Assembly: GCA_010279815.1 (NCBI GenBank)
Contig: QEOQ01000522.1
Location: 120,610-184,609, forward strand
DNA: 64,000 bases
Direction: 5' to 3'
Source of the DNA: Brachionus plicatilis
Taxonomy: Eukaryota; Rotifera; Eurotatoria; Ploima; Brachionidae
Numbering within the stretch: position 1 is the stretch's first letter; each line of letters opens with the position of its first letter. A model generated the notes under the pieces. The model saw only the letters and a program-made list of their open reading frames with translations. It was not told the origin of the DNA and did not search any database. A program made the translations under genes and the position numbers. Below are positions 44,501 to 54,188 of the stretch, in pieces.

Positions 44501-45003
44501 GGTTCAAAAAAACAATTCATTGATCCGAAATTTGAAGGCGATAGTTTAATACGTTTCTACGGAATGAAAAAAACGAAATGTCCATTTAAGTTTTGTGGGG
44601 GAAAAGGCCATATTGATCCTAAGAGAAGGAGGCATTTAAGGTAATTTCTAATATTAATTAAAATTTAACATATTTTTATTAAAAAAATAGTGGCGTTAAT
44701 TGTCCATTTAATCCTTCAAATAAAAAAATTGGAAACGAAAGTCAAAATCAGAGACAACTTATTGAACTCAGACAGGATTATGAAGATTTGCAAAATTCAA
44801 ATGAAAATTTAAGAAATGAATCAAGTATGGTAATTTTATTTTTTATTATCTTTATTAATATTCATTTAAAAGCTGAGATGAAGTTTAAAATGTCTCAATT
44901 AGAGAAAGAAATTAAGGAAAAAAATACCACAATTCATAATATGAAATTAAATCTAGAATCTTCCCAAAAGAGAGGAAAAACTAATAATTGTATAATTAAT
45001 TAA
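41578..45003 (+). CDS. Coiled-coil protein with two MYT1-like CCHHC zinc fingers, about 18 small exons
   Basis: Starts at MSENQKK (41578). Early exons: 41578-41889, 41945-42046, 42094-42213, 42268-42380, 42445-42655, 42709-42885; later exons follow to 45003, nearly all with phase-2 junctions. The first finger (CPLINECNGKGN ... SSHF ... NCP, at 42565-42645) has Asn where MYT1-type fingers have His; the second (CPFKFCGGKGH ... RRHL, then SGVNCPF after an intron, at 44578-44710) is complete. Between them are heptad-rich Glu/Lys/Leu exons (coiled coil). A block of four exons is repeated: units from 43208, 43669 and 44129. One in-frame TAA lies at 42980. CCHHC fingers bind DNA. Its place after the protease suggests a DNA-binding scaffold of the same element; function is inferred. 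Confidence 0.65.
43198..44220 (+). repeat. Intragenic tandem duplication of a four-exon block (~460 bp)
   Basis: The segment starting AGAAAATCTGGCCGAAAAAC occurs at 43208, 43669 and 44129. Units 1 and 2 are near-identical over their full ~460 bp, introns included; unit 3 covers only the first exon and its intron start before diverging. Each exon is flanked by introns of the same phase (2), so adding a unit keeps the frame. The duplication lengthens the coiled coil by about 80 residues. Near-identity of introns shows it is recent. Confidence 0.9.
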
Positions 45004-45057
45004 ATTATTTTTTTAAATTGAATTAATGCCGTTAAAATAAAGATTTAATTATAAAAA

Positions 45058-45255
45058 ATGAAATCGAAGATGTTCCAGTCGGAACTTATCGAAGCAACGG
45101 TTCAGCAAATGGAAGTATTGTATTTAAGGGGAAAAGGAGCGGATTATATTATGAAAGCTCCGGAAAGAATCGAGTCTACATTACACGTCGGGCTGAATCG
45201 TGCATTGAGTTTTTTTCAGATTAATTTTTTATTTTTATTGTTTTTTTTTATTTGA
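45058..45255 (+). CDS. Short ORF of unknown origin
   Basis: 65 codons beginning MKSKMFQSELIEATVQQ and ending in a Phe/Leu run. The first 50 residues have normal composition for coding sequence (EATVQQMEVLYLRGKGAD), the rest is AT-driven. It lies 55 bp after the coiled-coil gene stop and may be an exon of it or a gene remnant of the same element. No recognised domain. Confidence 0.3.
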   Translation: MKSKMFQSELIEATVQQMEVLYLRGKGADYIMKAPERIESTLHVGLNRALSFFQINFLFLLFFFI

Positions 45256-45344
45256 ACTTTGATAATTTTTTATTATTTTTTATTATTTGAAATTTTTCTT
45301 ATCATTTTTAAACGAAAATTTGTAACGAATATAGAAGAAGTTTT

Positions 45345-45560
45345 TAATATAGTTCGACATCAACCCTCCTTTTCCTAGAATCGGTCAAAAGCTTTTTTAT
45401 TTTCTTTCAAAAAAAAAAGTGAATGTTAAATATTTCGATCAATTAATGATCTGCATAACCATCAAGGTTATAAGATATTTTTAACCATTTTCGATTTTTT
45501 GGAAGAGATTGAAAAAGCTTGCGATTCTAGGAATGCTGATTCATAATGTCGAAATATTTT
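45345..45560. repeat. Small foldback
   Basis: GTTCGACAT and CCTAGAATCG...AAAAGCTTTTT on the left mirror AAAAAGCTTGCGATTCTAGG and ATGTCGAA on the right around a ~90-bp centre. Possibly a short MITE, or the right edge of a larger element. Confidence 0.5.
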
Positions 45561-45839
45561 AATTACTTCTTAAATATTCATTACAGATTTTCGTGAAAAA
45601 TGACAAGAATTATTTCAAAATAAATAAATTATTTAAGAATATTTTTATTTTTTTTATGTATTTTTCCTATTTAAAAATATTATTTAATTTAAATATTTGA
45701 TAATATAAAATAAAAATTCAAAAAAGGTTGATTTTTGCAGATTCTGTTGGGACACTAGTAATAATAGTTTTGAAACACGTGAAGCTTGTCTGAAGTGCAG
45801 AAAATTAGTATTCAGTTTCTTTTCAGCTTTACCAAGTCT

Positions 45840-46462
45840 AATTAGATTATCGAATTACATAATTAGTTCGTAATAAACGAATTTCGTTATATCCAAATAA
45901 GAGAAAATAATGTTATTTTTAAAGTTTTTATTAATTTAAAAAGCATAAACTAGAACAATAAATCATAATTCATAAATCATAAATCAAAAAAATTATTTTT
46001 TAAAATAATCCAATATTGATTTTTTGTTTGACCATTAGCCTAAAATTTCGGCTTCAATGCTTTCCAAATTTTCAATAGACGATTCAAAATTGTGTGTAGA
46101 TTTTGAAAGATGTTTTCTTAATTGATCAATTAATTTTAAAGCTTGTTTATTTGATATATTTTCGTTCTGAAATGATTCGATAACATTTGAAGATTCTTTA
46201 TCTGATTCGTCATCACTTGACTCATTTACAACTTCGTCCGATTGTATGTTTTTTTTAATAATTAAATTGATAGAATTTGATAAATTAGTACTTATTCTTT
46301 AAAATCAAACAAAAGCAAAGAAACCAAAAATATTTTTTTTCCGAACTTCGTTATATACATAAGAAATTACATTGAAAAGATTCTTGTTCTGCCAAATATA
46401 GAATTTATTTTCGTTAAAAACGAATTTCCACTATAAGCTTGTTCTTATAAACGGACTGTACT
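45840..46462 (-). mobile_element. pogo/Tigger-like element remnant
   Basis: The right end reads, on the minus strand, CAGTACAGTCCGTTTATAAG, followed by AACAAGCTTATAG: the start of Tigger/pogo terminal repeats, flanked by TA. Words related to it (ACGAATTTCGTTATATC) occur at 45880-45900 on the other side. Between them lies a transposase C terminus. Most of the transposase, including its DDE core, is gone. Confidence 0.65.
46037..46252 (-). pseudogene. Tigger-type transposase C-terminal fragment
   Basis: The minus strand from about 46252 is open for some 70 codons to a stop at 46037: acidic SDDESDKESS, then ALKLIDQLRKHL and a Glu/Ser-rich end. Tigger/Jerky transposases end with this pattern: acidic linker, then an A-L-x-x-I-x-x-L helix. 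The upstream DDE region is not found. Confidence 0.5.
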
Positions 46463-46917
46463 GTACCATCTAAGCTATTCACTTAAAACGCAAGATCTAA
46501 AGTATATTCAAAGTGAATCCAAAAATGTTGATCTCGTTGTACCATCCTTACATTTTTGCTTTTAAATTTGATAAATATGTAACCTAAAAAATTCTTTTTC
46601 AAATAGAAAAGGATTGATTTAAAATTTACTTACACAAAATGCACACTTCAATCGAAGCGCAATCACTGCATTCGCTATTCGTTAGTTTAATTGTATATTT
46701 TACAGTGACAGATCTCTTTGAGTTGGTCCTAAAAATACTTATTTTTTTTATTATTTTAGTTCTAGATAATCTTTTCAGTGGCTTCTGTCTGGCAAAACGC
46801 TTTATTATTTGTAAGTAGGTTTCATGTTAGTTTTCGTCACCCGAATTCGACTCCTGGCTATCTACTTTTTGAAATGGTTTGAAATTTCTATCACAGTGCG
46901 CATCTTTTTTCAAAATA
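46463..46917. other. Spacer without recognised features
   Basis: Mixed composition, no ORF of note, no repeat ends seen. Positions 46790-46870 are slightly richer in GC. Confidence 0.4.
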
Positions 46918-47357
46918 TTTGTTTTCAATTTTTTTTTGAAATAAAAAAATATTTTCAAGACACATTTAAAACATAACAAAAGTTTAAAATTCTATACTTT
47001 AGGTTGCCTAAACAGTGGTCTAAATGCTTTGTAAGATTTTGAATTTTAGATTAATTTTTTTACATTAAGTGGTGGTACAGAGGATGTAGCAGTTGCTTCA
47101 ATTTACAGAATATTTTTTCGCTTATCCTAATTAAATCTATGGTGTATTTTATATTTTGTTTCTGATTTTGTACTAAAATTCACAAAATTCTGAATTTTGC
47201 AGATGTATTGCAGAGTTTTGCAGAATCAGTATTTTGGTGGTACAAAGGATGTTTCAGATGCTACAATTTACAGAACATGTTTTGCTCCTTCAGAACCTGA
47301 GCTTTGGCCTTTTTTATATTTTGTATTTGTTTTTTGTACCAAAATTCACAATGCCAT
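46918..47357 (-). repeat. Right arm of the ~445-bp dispersed inverted repeat
   Basis: Reverse complement of 30316-30762 with very few differences. Ends with CACAATGCC at 47357; the partner begins GGCATTGTG. See the left arm for internal structure. Confidence 0.85.
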
Positions 47358-48152
47358 AAATATTTTGGTCACTTAAATTTTTATTATTAACTGGTCACCT
47401 ATAACTGTTTTTATAACTAAGAAAAAAATTTATTAAATTTTTTATCATTTTGTTTATTCTCTTCTTACCACATCATAAATTTAAATTTTCAAGAAAAAAT
47501 TAAGAAACTACTTTCTGCATCAAACTGAACTTTTCTAGCGATTCAATTGAATTTTAAGCAGCAGTTGAATTTTTTGGAAAATAAGACGACAATCATACAC
47601 CAAAAAATAAACAAGACAAGAAAATCGAAATTAAAAACTATTAACAAGTTTAGTCTTTTGCTTTACAAGTTGATAATTAATAGTCAAGGGTGAAGTAAAT
47701 TAATTTATCACACAATTCAACGTGATCATCAACACCAGAAAACAAAAATTAATCAAAAAGGAACTAAAAAAATTACAAAAAATTAAAAATTTAAAGGATA
47801 TGGGGCAATACTTGTTGAAGATATGAAAAATGCCTCAGACAATTTTTTTTTTCAAATATTCTTATAAATATGAATGTGCTGATTTAGAATTTATGTAATT
47901 TAGTTCAATATGATTGAATTTTTCATGCTTTATAATCAATCAAAGTTTTGGCACATTTTAGCCGGGAATCTTTCTTTTTAGTTCTATAAAGGTGATATGG
48001 ATACTTATTTTTCCCTGGTAAAAAGTTTTCTAGAACAAATTTCTTTAAGGAATCTGAAAATTAAATTTATATTTTGGTAACTTTTATAGTTTTATCAAAA
48101 TAAACTAAATTAAACAAAATAAAAGGTGTTTGTCTTCTAGAGTCTCTGGAGT
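47358..48152. other. AT-rich spacer
   Basis: TTTTGGTCACTT at 47367 and ACTGGTCACCT at 47391 share words with 29390-29465 near the other arm. No gene seen. Confidence 0.35.
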
Positions 48153-49090
48153 AAAATATCCCCAACTCAAAAATTTTCAAAGATACTTTTTTTTACTTAT
48201 TTTTTGTCTCTTAACAATATATTAAAAATGCTAAGGCCGGAAACATTCGCTTCATTCCTTTAGATAGGATCAAAATTTAAAAAACGTAATTAATTTGTTT
48301 TTTAATTGTAAATATTAAAAATTTGGATAAAATTTTATGAATAAATTTATTTTTTTTTATTTTTTTTAAATATATTTTAATATTATCCATAAAATATTTT
48401 TTATGGATAATATTTAAGAAGCGTTTTATTGGTCACACCACTTCCAAATGGGTCTGTGGAGAATGTCATAGAAACCTTTCTAAAACCTGCAATGATAAAC
48501 AAAAAATGAGCTTTTTTACGAATTAGAAAATCAAAATATAACCGAAGATATTGAAACTGTTCCCAGCAATTACAGCCAAGAAAACCAAACTCAATAACCT
48601 CGAACATCAACAGAACTTCTATCGCTGGATTTTGCAGCCATTAGTGATGAGAGATGCAAAATTCTTAAGGGAGTTTCAAAAGAAAATTTTTTGGATATTT
48701 ATTATTTAATTTCAAAAGCTCAATTTCCAGGCAAAGTTTCGTTAATAAATGCTTTTGGATTTTATATGACAAAATTGAAATCTAGAAATATTCTCTTTAA
48801 ATTTATTTTGGACTGTGATAAGGGCAAATTAGAAAGAGAAGATTCATAGATATTAAATAATGAATGTGATTCTACTGATGAATAAATAAATGATAAAAAA
48901 TAATTAAAAAATTATCCAAATTTTTAATATTTACAATTAAAAAACAAATTAATTACGTTTTTTAAATTTTGATCCTATCTAAAGGAATGAAGCGAATGTT
49001 TCCGGCCTTAGCATTTTTAATATATTGTTAAGAGACAAAAAATAAGTAAAAAAAAGTATCTTTGAAAATTTTTGAGTTGGGGATATTTTT
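48153..49090. mobile_element. DNA transposon remnant with ~180-bp near-perfect TIRs
   Basis: Left TIR 48153-48335 (starting AAAATATCCCCAACTC, containing GCTAAGGCCGGAAACATTCG) is repeated in inverse at 48908-49090. The ~570-bp centre has plus-strand coding scraps: GHTTSKWVCGECHRNL (48430-48475), then DERCKILKGVSKENFLDIYY and MTKLKSRN (48640-48790), broken by stops. The latter resembles the helical N-terminal domain that precedes the DDE core in Harbinger/IS5-like transposases. The DDE core is missing, so this is an internally deleted copy. Confidence 0.8.
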
Positions 49091-49224
49091 TGCAGAGCTT
49101 GGAATTCGTTTGTACAAATTTGTAAAATATTGTACTTGTTACAGAACCATTTTTGCACAATTAGAAAAGAAATTATTTAGATTTTACTTTTTGTACTGAA
49201 ATTTTTGTACTAAAATTTCACATT

Positions 49225-49450
49225 GCCTCGGAAATGTTGATTTTTAGCTCGATCTTGACATGTATTGCTGTATAGATGTTCTCTATGATTTTTCAAGCTA
49301 CATGTGCTAGAACTTTGCGGCTCTCGAAGTCGCTTTGTGTTGATTGCATCATAGAGCCCAGATAGCGGAAGTTTTCTACTTTTTCAGACTATGTTTGCCA
49401 AGCTTGACGTCACCATCTTTTTCATTTATAAAGTGTAAATATTAAATTTA
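49225..49450 (-). pseudogene. RTE-like RT C-terminal relic
   Basis: Minus strand reads VENFRYLGSMMQSTQSDFE, then KIIENIYTAIHVKIELK. The YLGS box and following helix are typical of the RT thumb region in RTE/CR1-like LINEs. Stops interrupt it. Confidence 0.6.
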
Positions 49451-49713
49451 TTTTTAAGGATTTCAAACAAATATTTCAGACGAATAAATTAAATATCAAT
49501 TTGATCAATTTGATTTGTACAAAAGGTTTTTTTTGTCAGATCTTTCGATAATAAACGACTTAACTTTATTAATTATAATTTTTTTAATCTGTAACTTGGT
49601 AAAAAATTAAATAAATTTTTATCAAAAGTAAAATTTAAGTATTAATCAATATTTTTATATTTTGCAATTCAATATTTAACTGTTTCGTTGTGGCATATTT
49701 TTTTAGTTAAAAT

Positions 49714-50871
49714 CAGAGTTGTTTATAAGTCCCGAAAAAAAGTCCAAGTCCGAACTTTAAATTTTTTTTTTTGTCCAGACTTTTTTTTTAAATTTGCTAG
49801 ATCAGGCTTCATATCAAAAAAATATACTCTTGGGATGTCTAATGCAATAGATTTGCCATATATCAGAATTTTCATGCAATTTAAGCATAAAATAGTGTTG
49901 GGGCCGGTCGAGAGGCCACGTGGCCGGCCAAAATAAAAACCGACCGTGTGCAGACCGGCCGGCCCCAAAACGGTCCAAAAAAAATTTAAAGGTATTAAAA
50001 TTAGCATTTATTAATTATCAAAATTTTGGATTGGGTAATTTTTAATTATTAACCCTAATTTTTTCGATATTTTTCAAAAATCGTTAAATTATATATATGT
50101 TATCGTAAATTTTGATAATTATTAATTCTAAAAAATCTAGCGATCTCAAACTTTAATCAATTTGGCTGCGAATAGTGCTAATCGATAGCAAAAAATGTTC
50201 TGTTTCAGAATTTAGTTTGTTGATCGAAAAAGATTAAGTATTCACAAAGCAATGGGTTCTGAAAGTTTGTTTGCAAATTTTTAAAATATTCATTTTCTAA
50301 AGTACCTAGCAATCTCAATCTAAAATCAATTTGACTGCAAAAACAATCAATGAAAAGCTGAAAATTTTTTCTACCAAAATCTTGTTTATGTTTATAAAGA
50401 GAATAAGTCCTCTCAAATTTATCAATAACTTTGTCTTTGTTAAGTTAAGTTTGTAATTATCAAAATTTACGATGAAATATATATTTAGATAGTTTGTTTA
50501 TAAAAAAAATTTTAATAAAATAAAAAATTAAATTTATAAAAATCGATGATGAAAATCTGATTTGTTTTAATGTATATTTCTTTTATTTTCTTTCAGCAAA
50601 TTTTCATAAATTAATCTGAAAAAATTATTTGAATAAAATTCTTAAAATAAAATCAAGTTGATATTTTTTTTTAAATTTTAATTAAATGCTACTTTTAATG
50701 CTTTTAAATTTTTTTAAACATCTGAGTAAAAATTTTTTTGGACCGTTTTTTGGCCGGCCGGTCTGCACACGGTCGGCCGTTTAATGGCCTTACAATTAAA
50801 AAAAATTAAATAATTAAAAAAAAGTCTGGACTCGGACTTGACTTGAGACTTGTGACTTTTAAACAACTCTG
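49714..50871. mobile_element. hAT-like non-autonomous element
   Basis: Ends are CAGAGTTGTTTATAAGTC at 49714 and the inverse ACTTTTAAACAACTCTG ending at 50871. Both continue with GTCC/AAGTC words. CAGAG starts and an 8-bp flank (GTTAAAAT versus ATTAATAT, 6 of 8 the same) suit a hAT element with an aged target duplication. Another element is nested inside. No transposase. Related ends occur at 24430, 29380, 51650 and 52200. Confidence 0.7.
49899..50789. mobile_element. Nested element with GC-rich terminal repeats
   Basis: ACCGACCGTGTGCAGACCGG, CCGGCC and ACGGTCCAAAAAAAATTT at 49938-49989 are matched in inverse by 50733-50782. The flanking left tip also has GGTCGAGAGGCCACGTGGCC. These ~60-bp ends are strikingly GC-rich in an AT-rich genome; the ~740-bp interior is plain AT-rich DNA without ORFs. 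The open frames at 49688-50007 are shadows of these repeats. Confidence 0.65.
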
Positions 50872-51535
50872 ATTAATATTAAAATTTTATATTTAGCATT
50901 TGTTTAAGTGGATTTAAAATTTTTTAATTAAAGAACACTTAAGAAATTTATTTATTTGCTTGAGTTTCTATTTGAGCTCAGAAATTCGATCTGTCTTGAT
51001 TCAAAATCTTATACCAGTTTGACAATTAATGGAAATAGAATGACTCGATCTTGTCCTGACAAATCTCTAACTCAACTCAAAAAGTCGATTTGGGACTGTT
51101 ATTAGTTTAAGTTTATTGAAGACTATTTGGCTCATAATATTGGAGTGGTATAATTTTTTAGATTTAAGATAAATCCAATTGCTGAGTTTTTAATACTTTT
51201 TATTAAATGTAAGTTTTTGAAAATTCTTTTAAACAAGTAAAGAATGTTATCTTATTTATTTATTAATTACAAAATTCAACAGGCTAGTGAGCAAAATAAT
51301 AAAGAGCTATACTGAATAAGGAAAGAGTTATTAGTTTAAAAAAATAAATATTTACAATAGATAATTATATCAAATTTCGAAAAAGATATTAAAAAGTTTT
51401 TACAATTTTATGAAAAAAAGTTTTAATTGTTTTTAGATTTGGCTCAAAAATAGGGTCACATACTGAACGCTTGTAAAATAAATTACAAAAAAAGTATTAA
51501 AAAGTTTTTTCACGGTGCTTTTTGATGATTTTGGA
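50872..51535. other. Spacer
   Basis: 51040-51085 (AATGACTCGATC, CCTGACAAATCTCTAACTC) resembles 15240-15280, probably tails of the same LINE family. No gene. Confidence 0.35.
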
Positions 51536-51619
51536 TTTGTATATATCTGCCATCATCATCATCATCATCATCAGTCGACTGCAGAGAAAATTCTGATATA
51601 TGGCAAAAATATGCATTAG

Positions 51620-51780
51620 ACAGCCCAAGAGTATATAAAAGTCCGGACTTGGACTTTTTTTTAATGACTTGGACTTTTTTTTGGGATTTTTAAACAACTC
51701 TACATTGATCCAAGGTACTTTATTGTTGACCCACTCAATCTCTTGGTTACCTAGCTTCAAGCAACATGGTCCAGACTTTT
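51620..51780 (-). pseudogene. RT scrap joined to a hAT-like end, copy 1
   Basis: LKLGNQEIEWVNNKVPWIN on the minus strand, running directly into a hAT-type end (AGAGTTGTTTAAAAATCCC). Nearly the same as 52200-52330, including the junction, so one of them is a duplicate. A CATCAT repeat lies just left, at 51552-51572. Confidence 0.5.
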
Positions 51781-52199
51781 TGTCTGTAAGCGAAGTTAAA
51801 TTTTTTTTTCTTTAAAATTAAAAAATCAAAACATTAAATCGAAACAAAATAATTAGATTAATTAAATTAAATTGATTATATAATATTATATAAAGTTGCA
51901 ACTAATCAAAATCACTTGACTTGAAAAACATGTAATTTGTTTTTTCACAAATCGTCGCAGTCTTGGATATATTCCTTTGAAATAATCTTGGCTTTGCAAA
52001 ACATGTAAATCTGGCTCTAAATCTTAATCACAATTTAATCTATATCACTTTTTTCATTTGTTTTTTAATTATTTTCAAAATATAATTTTGCACTTAATTA
52101 TCTTTTTATAGTCATTTAATCCCTTCTAAAATATTTTATCTACCTCCAGATTAATTTTTTTTAAGATAATTCTACGTAAAGATATTTTATCTTTACACA

Positions 52200-52420
52200 G
52201 CCATACTCTTTTTTTTAATGACTTGGACTTTTTTTTGGGACTTTTAAACAACTCTGCATTGATCCAAGGTACTTTATTGTTGACCCACTCAATCTCTTGG
52301 TAACCTAGCTTCAAGGTCTTGATTTGATCTTGGTTGATGAGTGCTTCAGTTTTCTTCGCGTTCACCACTAGTCCCATCTGCTCGGCTTGTTTGGCAGTTT
52401 CGTTGAGTTGAGACTGTGCT
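52200..52420 (-). pseudogene. RTE-like RT fragment joined to a hAT-like end, copy 2
   Basis: Minus strand: ETAKQAEQMGLVVNAKKTEA, then LKLGYQEIEWVNN, the RT segment between the catalytic box and the thumb. At about 52255 it passes into CAGAGTTGTTTAAAAGTCCC, a hAT-type end. Only this piece of the LINE is present. The open frame to 52126 continues through the hAT-like sequence and is not biological. Confidence 0.6.
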
Positions 52421-53165
52421 CAATATAAATTTTTTTTTTAAGTCAAGTCAATGATTTAATAAATCCATATTTGATACCAATAAAGTAGTTGCTTCCAAAT
52501 TCCTGGCTGTTACTCTTGACCTATGTGGTCTGTTAATGAAACCAAATTTAGAAAAAATTCTTTCAACTGGTCCAAATGAAGCAGATATTAATAAAAATTT
52601 TTGTTCAAGTCATAACTTTGCCTTAAATTTGTGTGACTTAGACTAAAACTGTGGCTTAAAAACAAGTCTGGTTTGTGTGACAAAGCCATTTTCCTGAGAC
52701 ATGTGTTTTGATCCGAAAAAAATTCATGGAGTGCAGTTTGATACGTAAAACAACTTTTGAAACCATGTTGACCGTAAAAAGATTCAAAAATTTAAAATGC
52801 CATTTAATCAAAATGTAGCTCCTTAAGAAATTAAAAAAATTTTAAAATGAAAAAAAATTAAAATTTAATTGTAAATAAAAGAGATAAATGAATTTTAAAT
52901 CTGACATGATTAGATGATCACGGATTTCGAAAAAGCTTGTCTAACTAAATAGAAAAAATACTATCTTCGATGATGCATCTATTTTAAAGTTAAAAACATT
53001 GTATTATATTAAGCATAATTATATTAATAATAAAATATTTTCCCTAAACTAACAAATATAACAAATACTATTTGTTAGTATAACCATACTCAAATGATCA
53101 ATGAACCGAAACATCACTATCAACCATTTCTTTTTTAATTTAAAAATTTTAAATTTATTTTAATA
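52421..53165. other. Upstream region of the sulfotransferase-like gene
   Basis: 52440-52560 on the minus strand reads like a hAT transposase N-terminal relic (FGPVERIFSKFGFINRPHR), broken soon after. 53040-53075 holds a short palindrome (ACAAATACTATTTGT). No TATA-type promoter could be singled out. Confidence 0.35.
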
Positions 53166-54188
53166 ATGATTTTGTTTTTTCGTTTAATCATAATTTTAAA
53201 CATCTCCATATTTTTATGTCTAATTGGTTCAATATCCATAGATCTATCCAGATTGGAAAAATACTTTTACCAAGCTCTCTATTCAAAAAACTTAAGCCTC
53301 AATTTTGATTCCAACAATCAAGTTCTGGTATATTTTCACATTCCAAACTTTGCTGATTCTGATTTCAACCATGTTCTGACATCAAGTCTAGCTCTTCATG
53401 GCGAACAAAAGTATAGTCAATACCTAACCGAAACCAAAATTTTATCTCCATTCAATTTAGAAAAAAAAAATAAAAAATTCAAGCAAGGTCAAAAATTTTC
53501 AAAAAATCAACACGAAATTAGTTGGTTGTTTAGCAGTGGAACTTTTAGCAAGGCATGTAACGTCCACTCTAATTTAAACCAATTTAAATGCTGTATTTTT
53601 AATTTTTATTCTCAACTGGGCTCGAAAAATGATTTTCATTTTCTAGCTATAATTAGACACCCAGTCAAAAGATATTTATCCGAATGGGAGCATTCTGATA
53701 AAGTCACAATATGGAAAAAACAAATAAAAGAGTCGCCTTGTCATTCCATAAAATTAAATAAATGCCTCAATACTGAAAACAAATCGACTAATTTAAGCCT
53801 GGATGAGTTTATGTCTTGTGAGTTTAATTTGGCAAATAATAGGCAAACAAGAATGCTTACCAAAATGCAAACTGGTTGTGAAAATATGTCAGATATGCTT
53901 ATTCTTGAACAGGCAAAAGATAATTTAGAAAAAATGCATTTCTTTGCTTTGAACGAATTTCAATATTTATCTCAAAAGCTATTCGAAAAAATGTTCCCAG
54001 GTATAAAATTTTTTCGTAGTTTATCGCGACAAAATGACATAACAAAGTTGTCAATTAAAGGATATTCGAGTGATCAAAAAGATCAATTAGTAAAAAAAAT
54101 CGAGAACCTAAATTCATTAGACATGGAGTTGTATAAATTTGCAATTAATTTATTTTTCAAAAGACTTAATAATTACGAAATTATTTAG
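53166..54188 (+). CDS. Heparan-sulfate 6-O-sulfotransferase-like protein with degenerate PAPS loop
   Basis: Single-exon ORF, 340 residues, close to the catalytic length of the HS6ST family. A hydrophobic N-terminal anchor (residues 4-24) makes it a type II Golgi protein. The family runs in order: a 5'-phosphosulfate loop at 53-67, WLFSSGTFSKAC (119-131), the 3'-phosphate motif IIRHPVKRYLSEWEH (162-176, Arg164 and Ser172 present), SLDEFMSCEFNLANNRQTRM and FFALNEFQYLSQKLF. HS6STs move sulfate from PAPS to C6 of glucosamine in heparan sulfate. Here the loop, normally HxxKTGG-like, reads VLVYFHIPNFADSDF: the Lys and both Gly are lost, so PAPS binding should be impaired. It may be a catalytically weak paralogue or a different specificity. 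The intact frame argues that it is still selected. Confidence 0.85.
   Translation: MILFFRLIIILNISIFLCLIGSISIDLSRLEKYFYQALYSKNLSLNFDSNNQVLVYFHIPNFADSDFNHVLTSSLALHGEQKYSQYLTETKILSPFNLEKKNKKFKQGQKFSKNQHEISWLFSSGTFSKACNVHSNLNQFKCCIFNFYSQLGSKNDFHFLAIIRHPVKRYLSEWEHSDKVTIWKKQIKESPCHSIKLNKCLNTENKSTNLSLDEFMSCEFNLANNRQTRMLTKMQTGCENMSDMLILEQAKDNLEKMHFFALNEFQYLSQKLFEKMFPGIKFFRSLSRQNDITKLSIKGYSSDQKDQLVKKIENLNSLDMELYKFAINLFFKRLNNYEII

Noticed and set aside
36041..45003. Polinton/Maverick interpretation of the gene cluster
   Set aside because: A Ulp1-like protease might suggest the adenain-type protease of Polintons, but no protein-primed DNA polymerase B, retroviral-type integrase, packaging ATPase or capsid gene is present.
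49688..50007. Two overlapping ORFs in opposite directions
   Set aside because: Both are produced by the GC-rich terminal repeats of nested elements; no conserved coding pattern.
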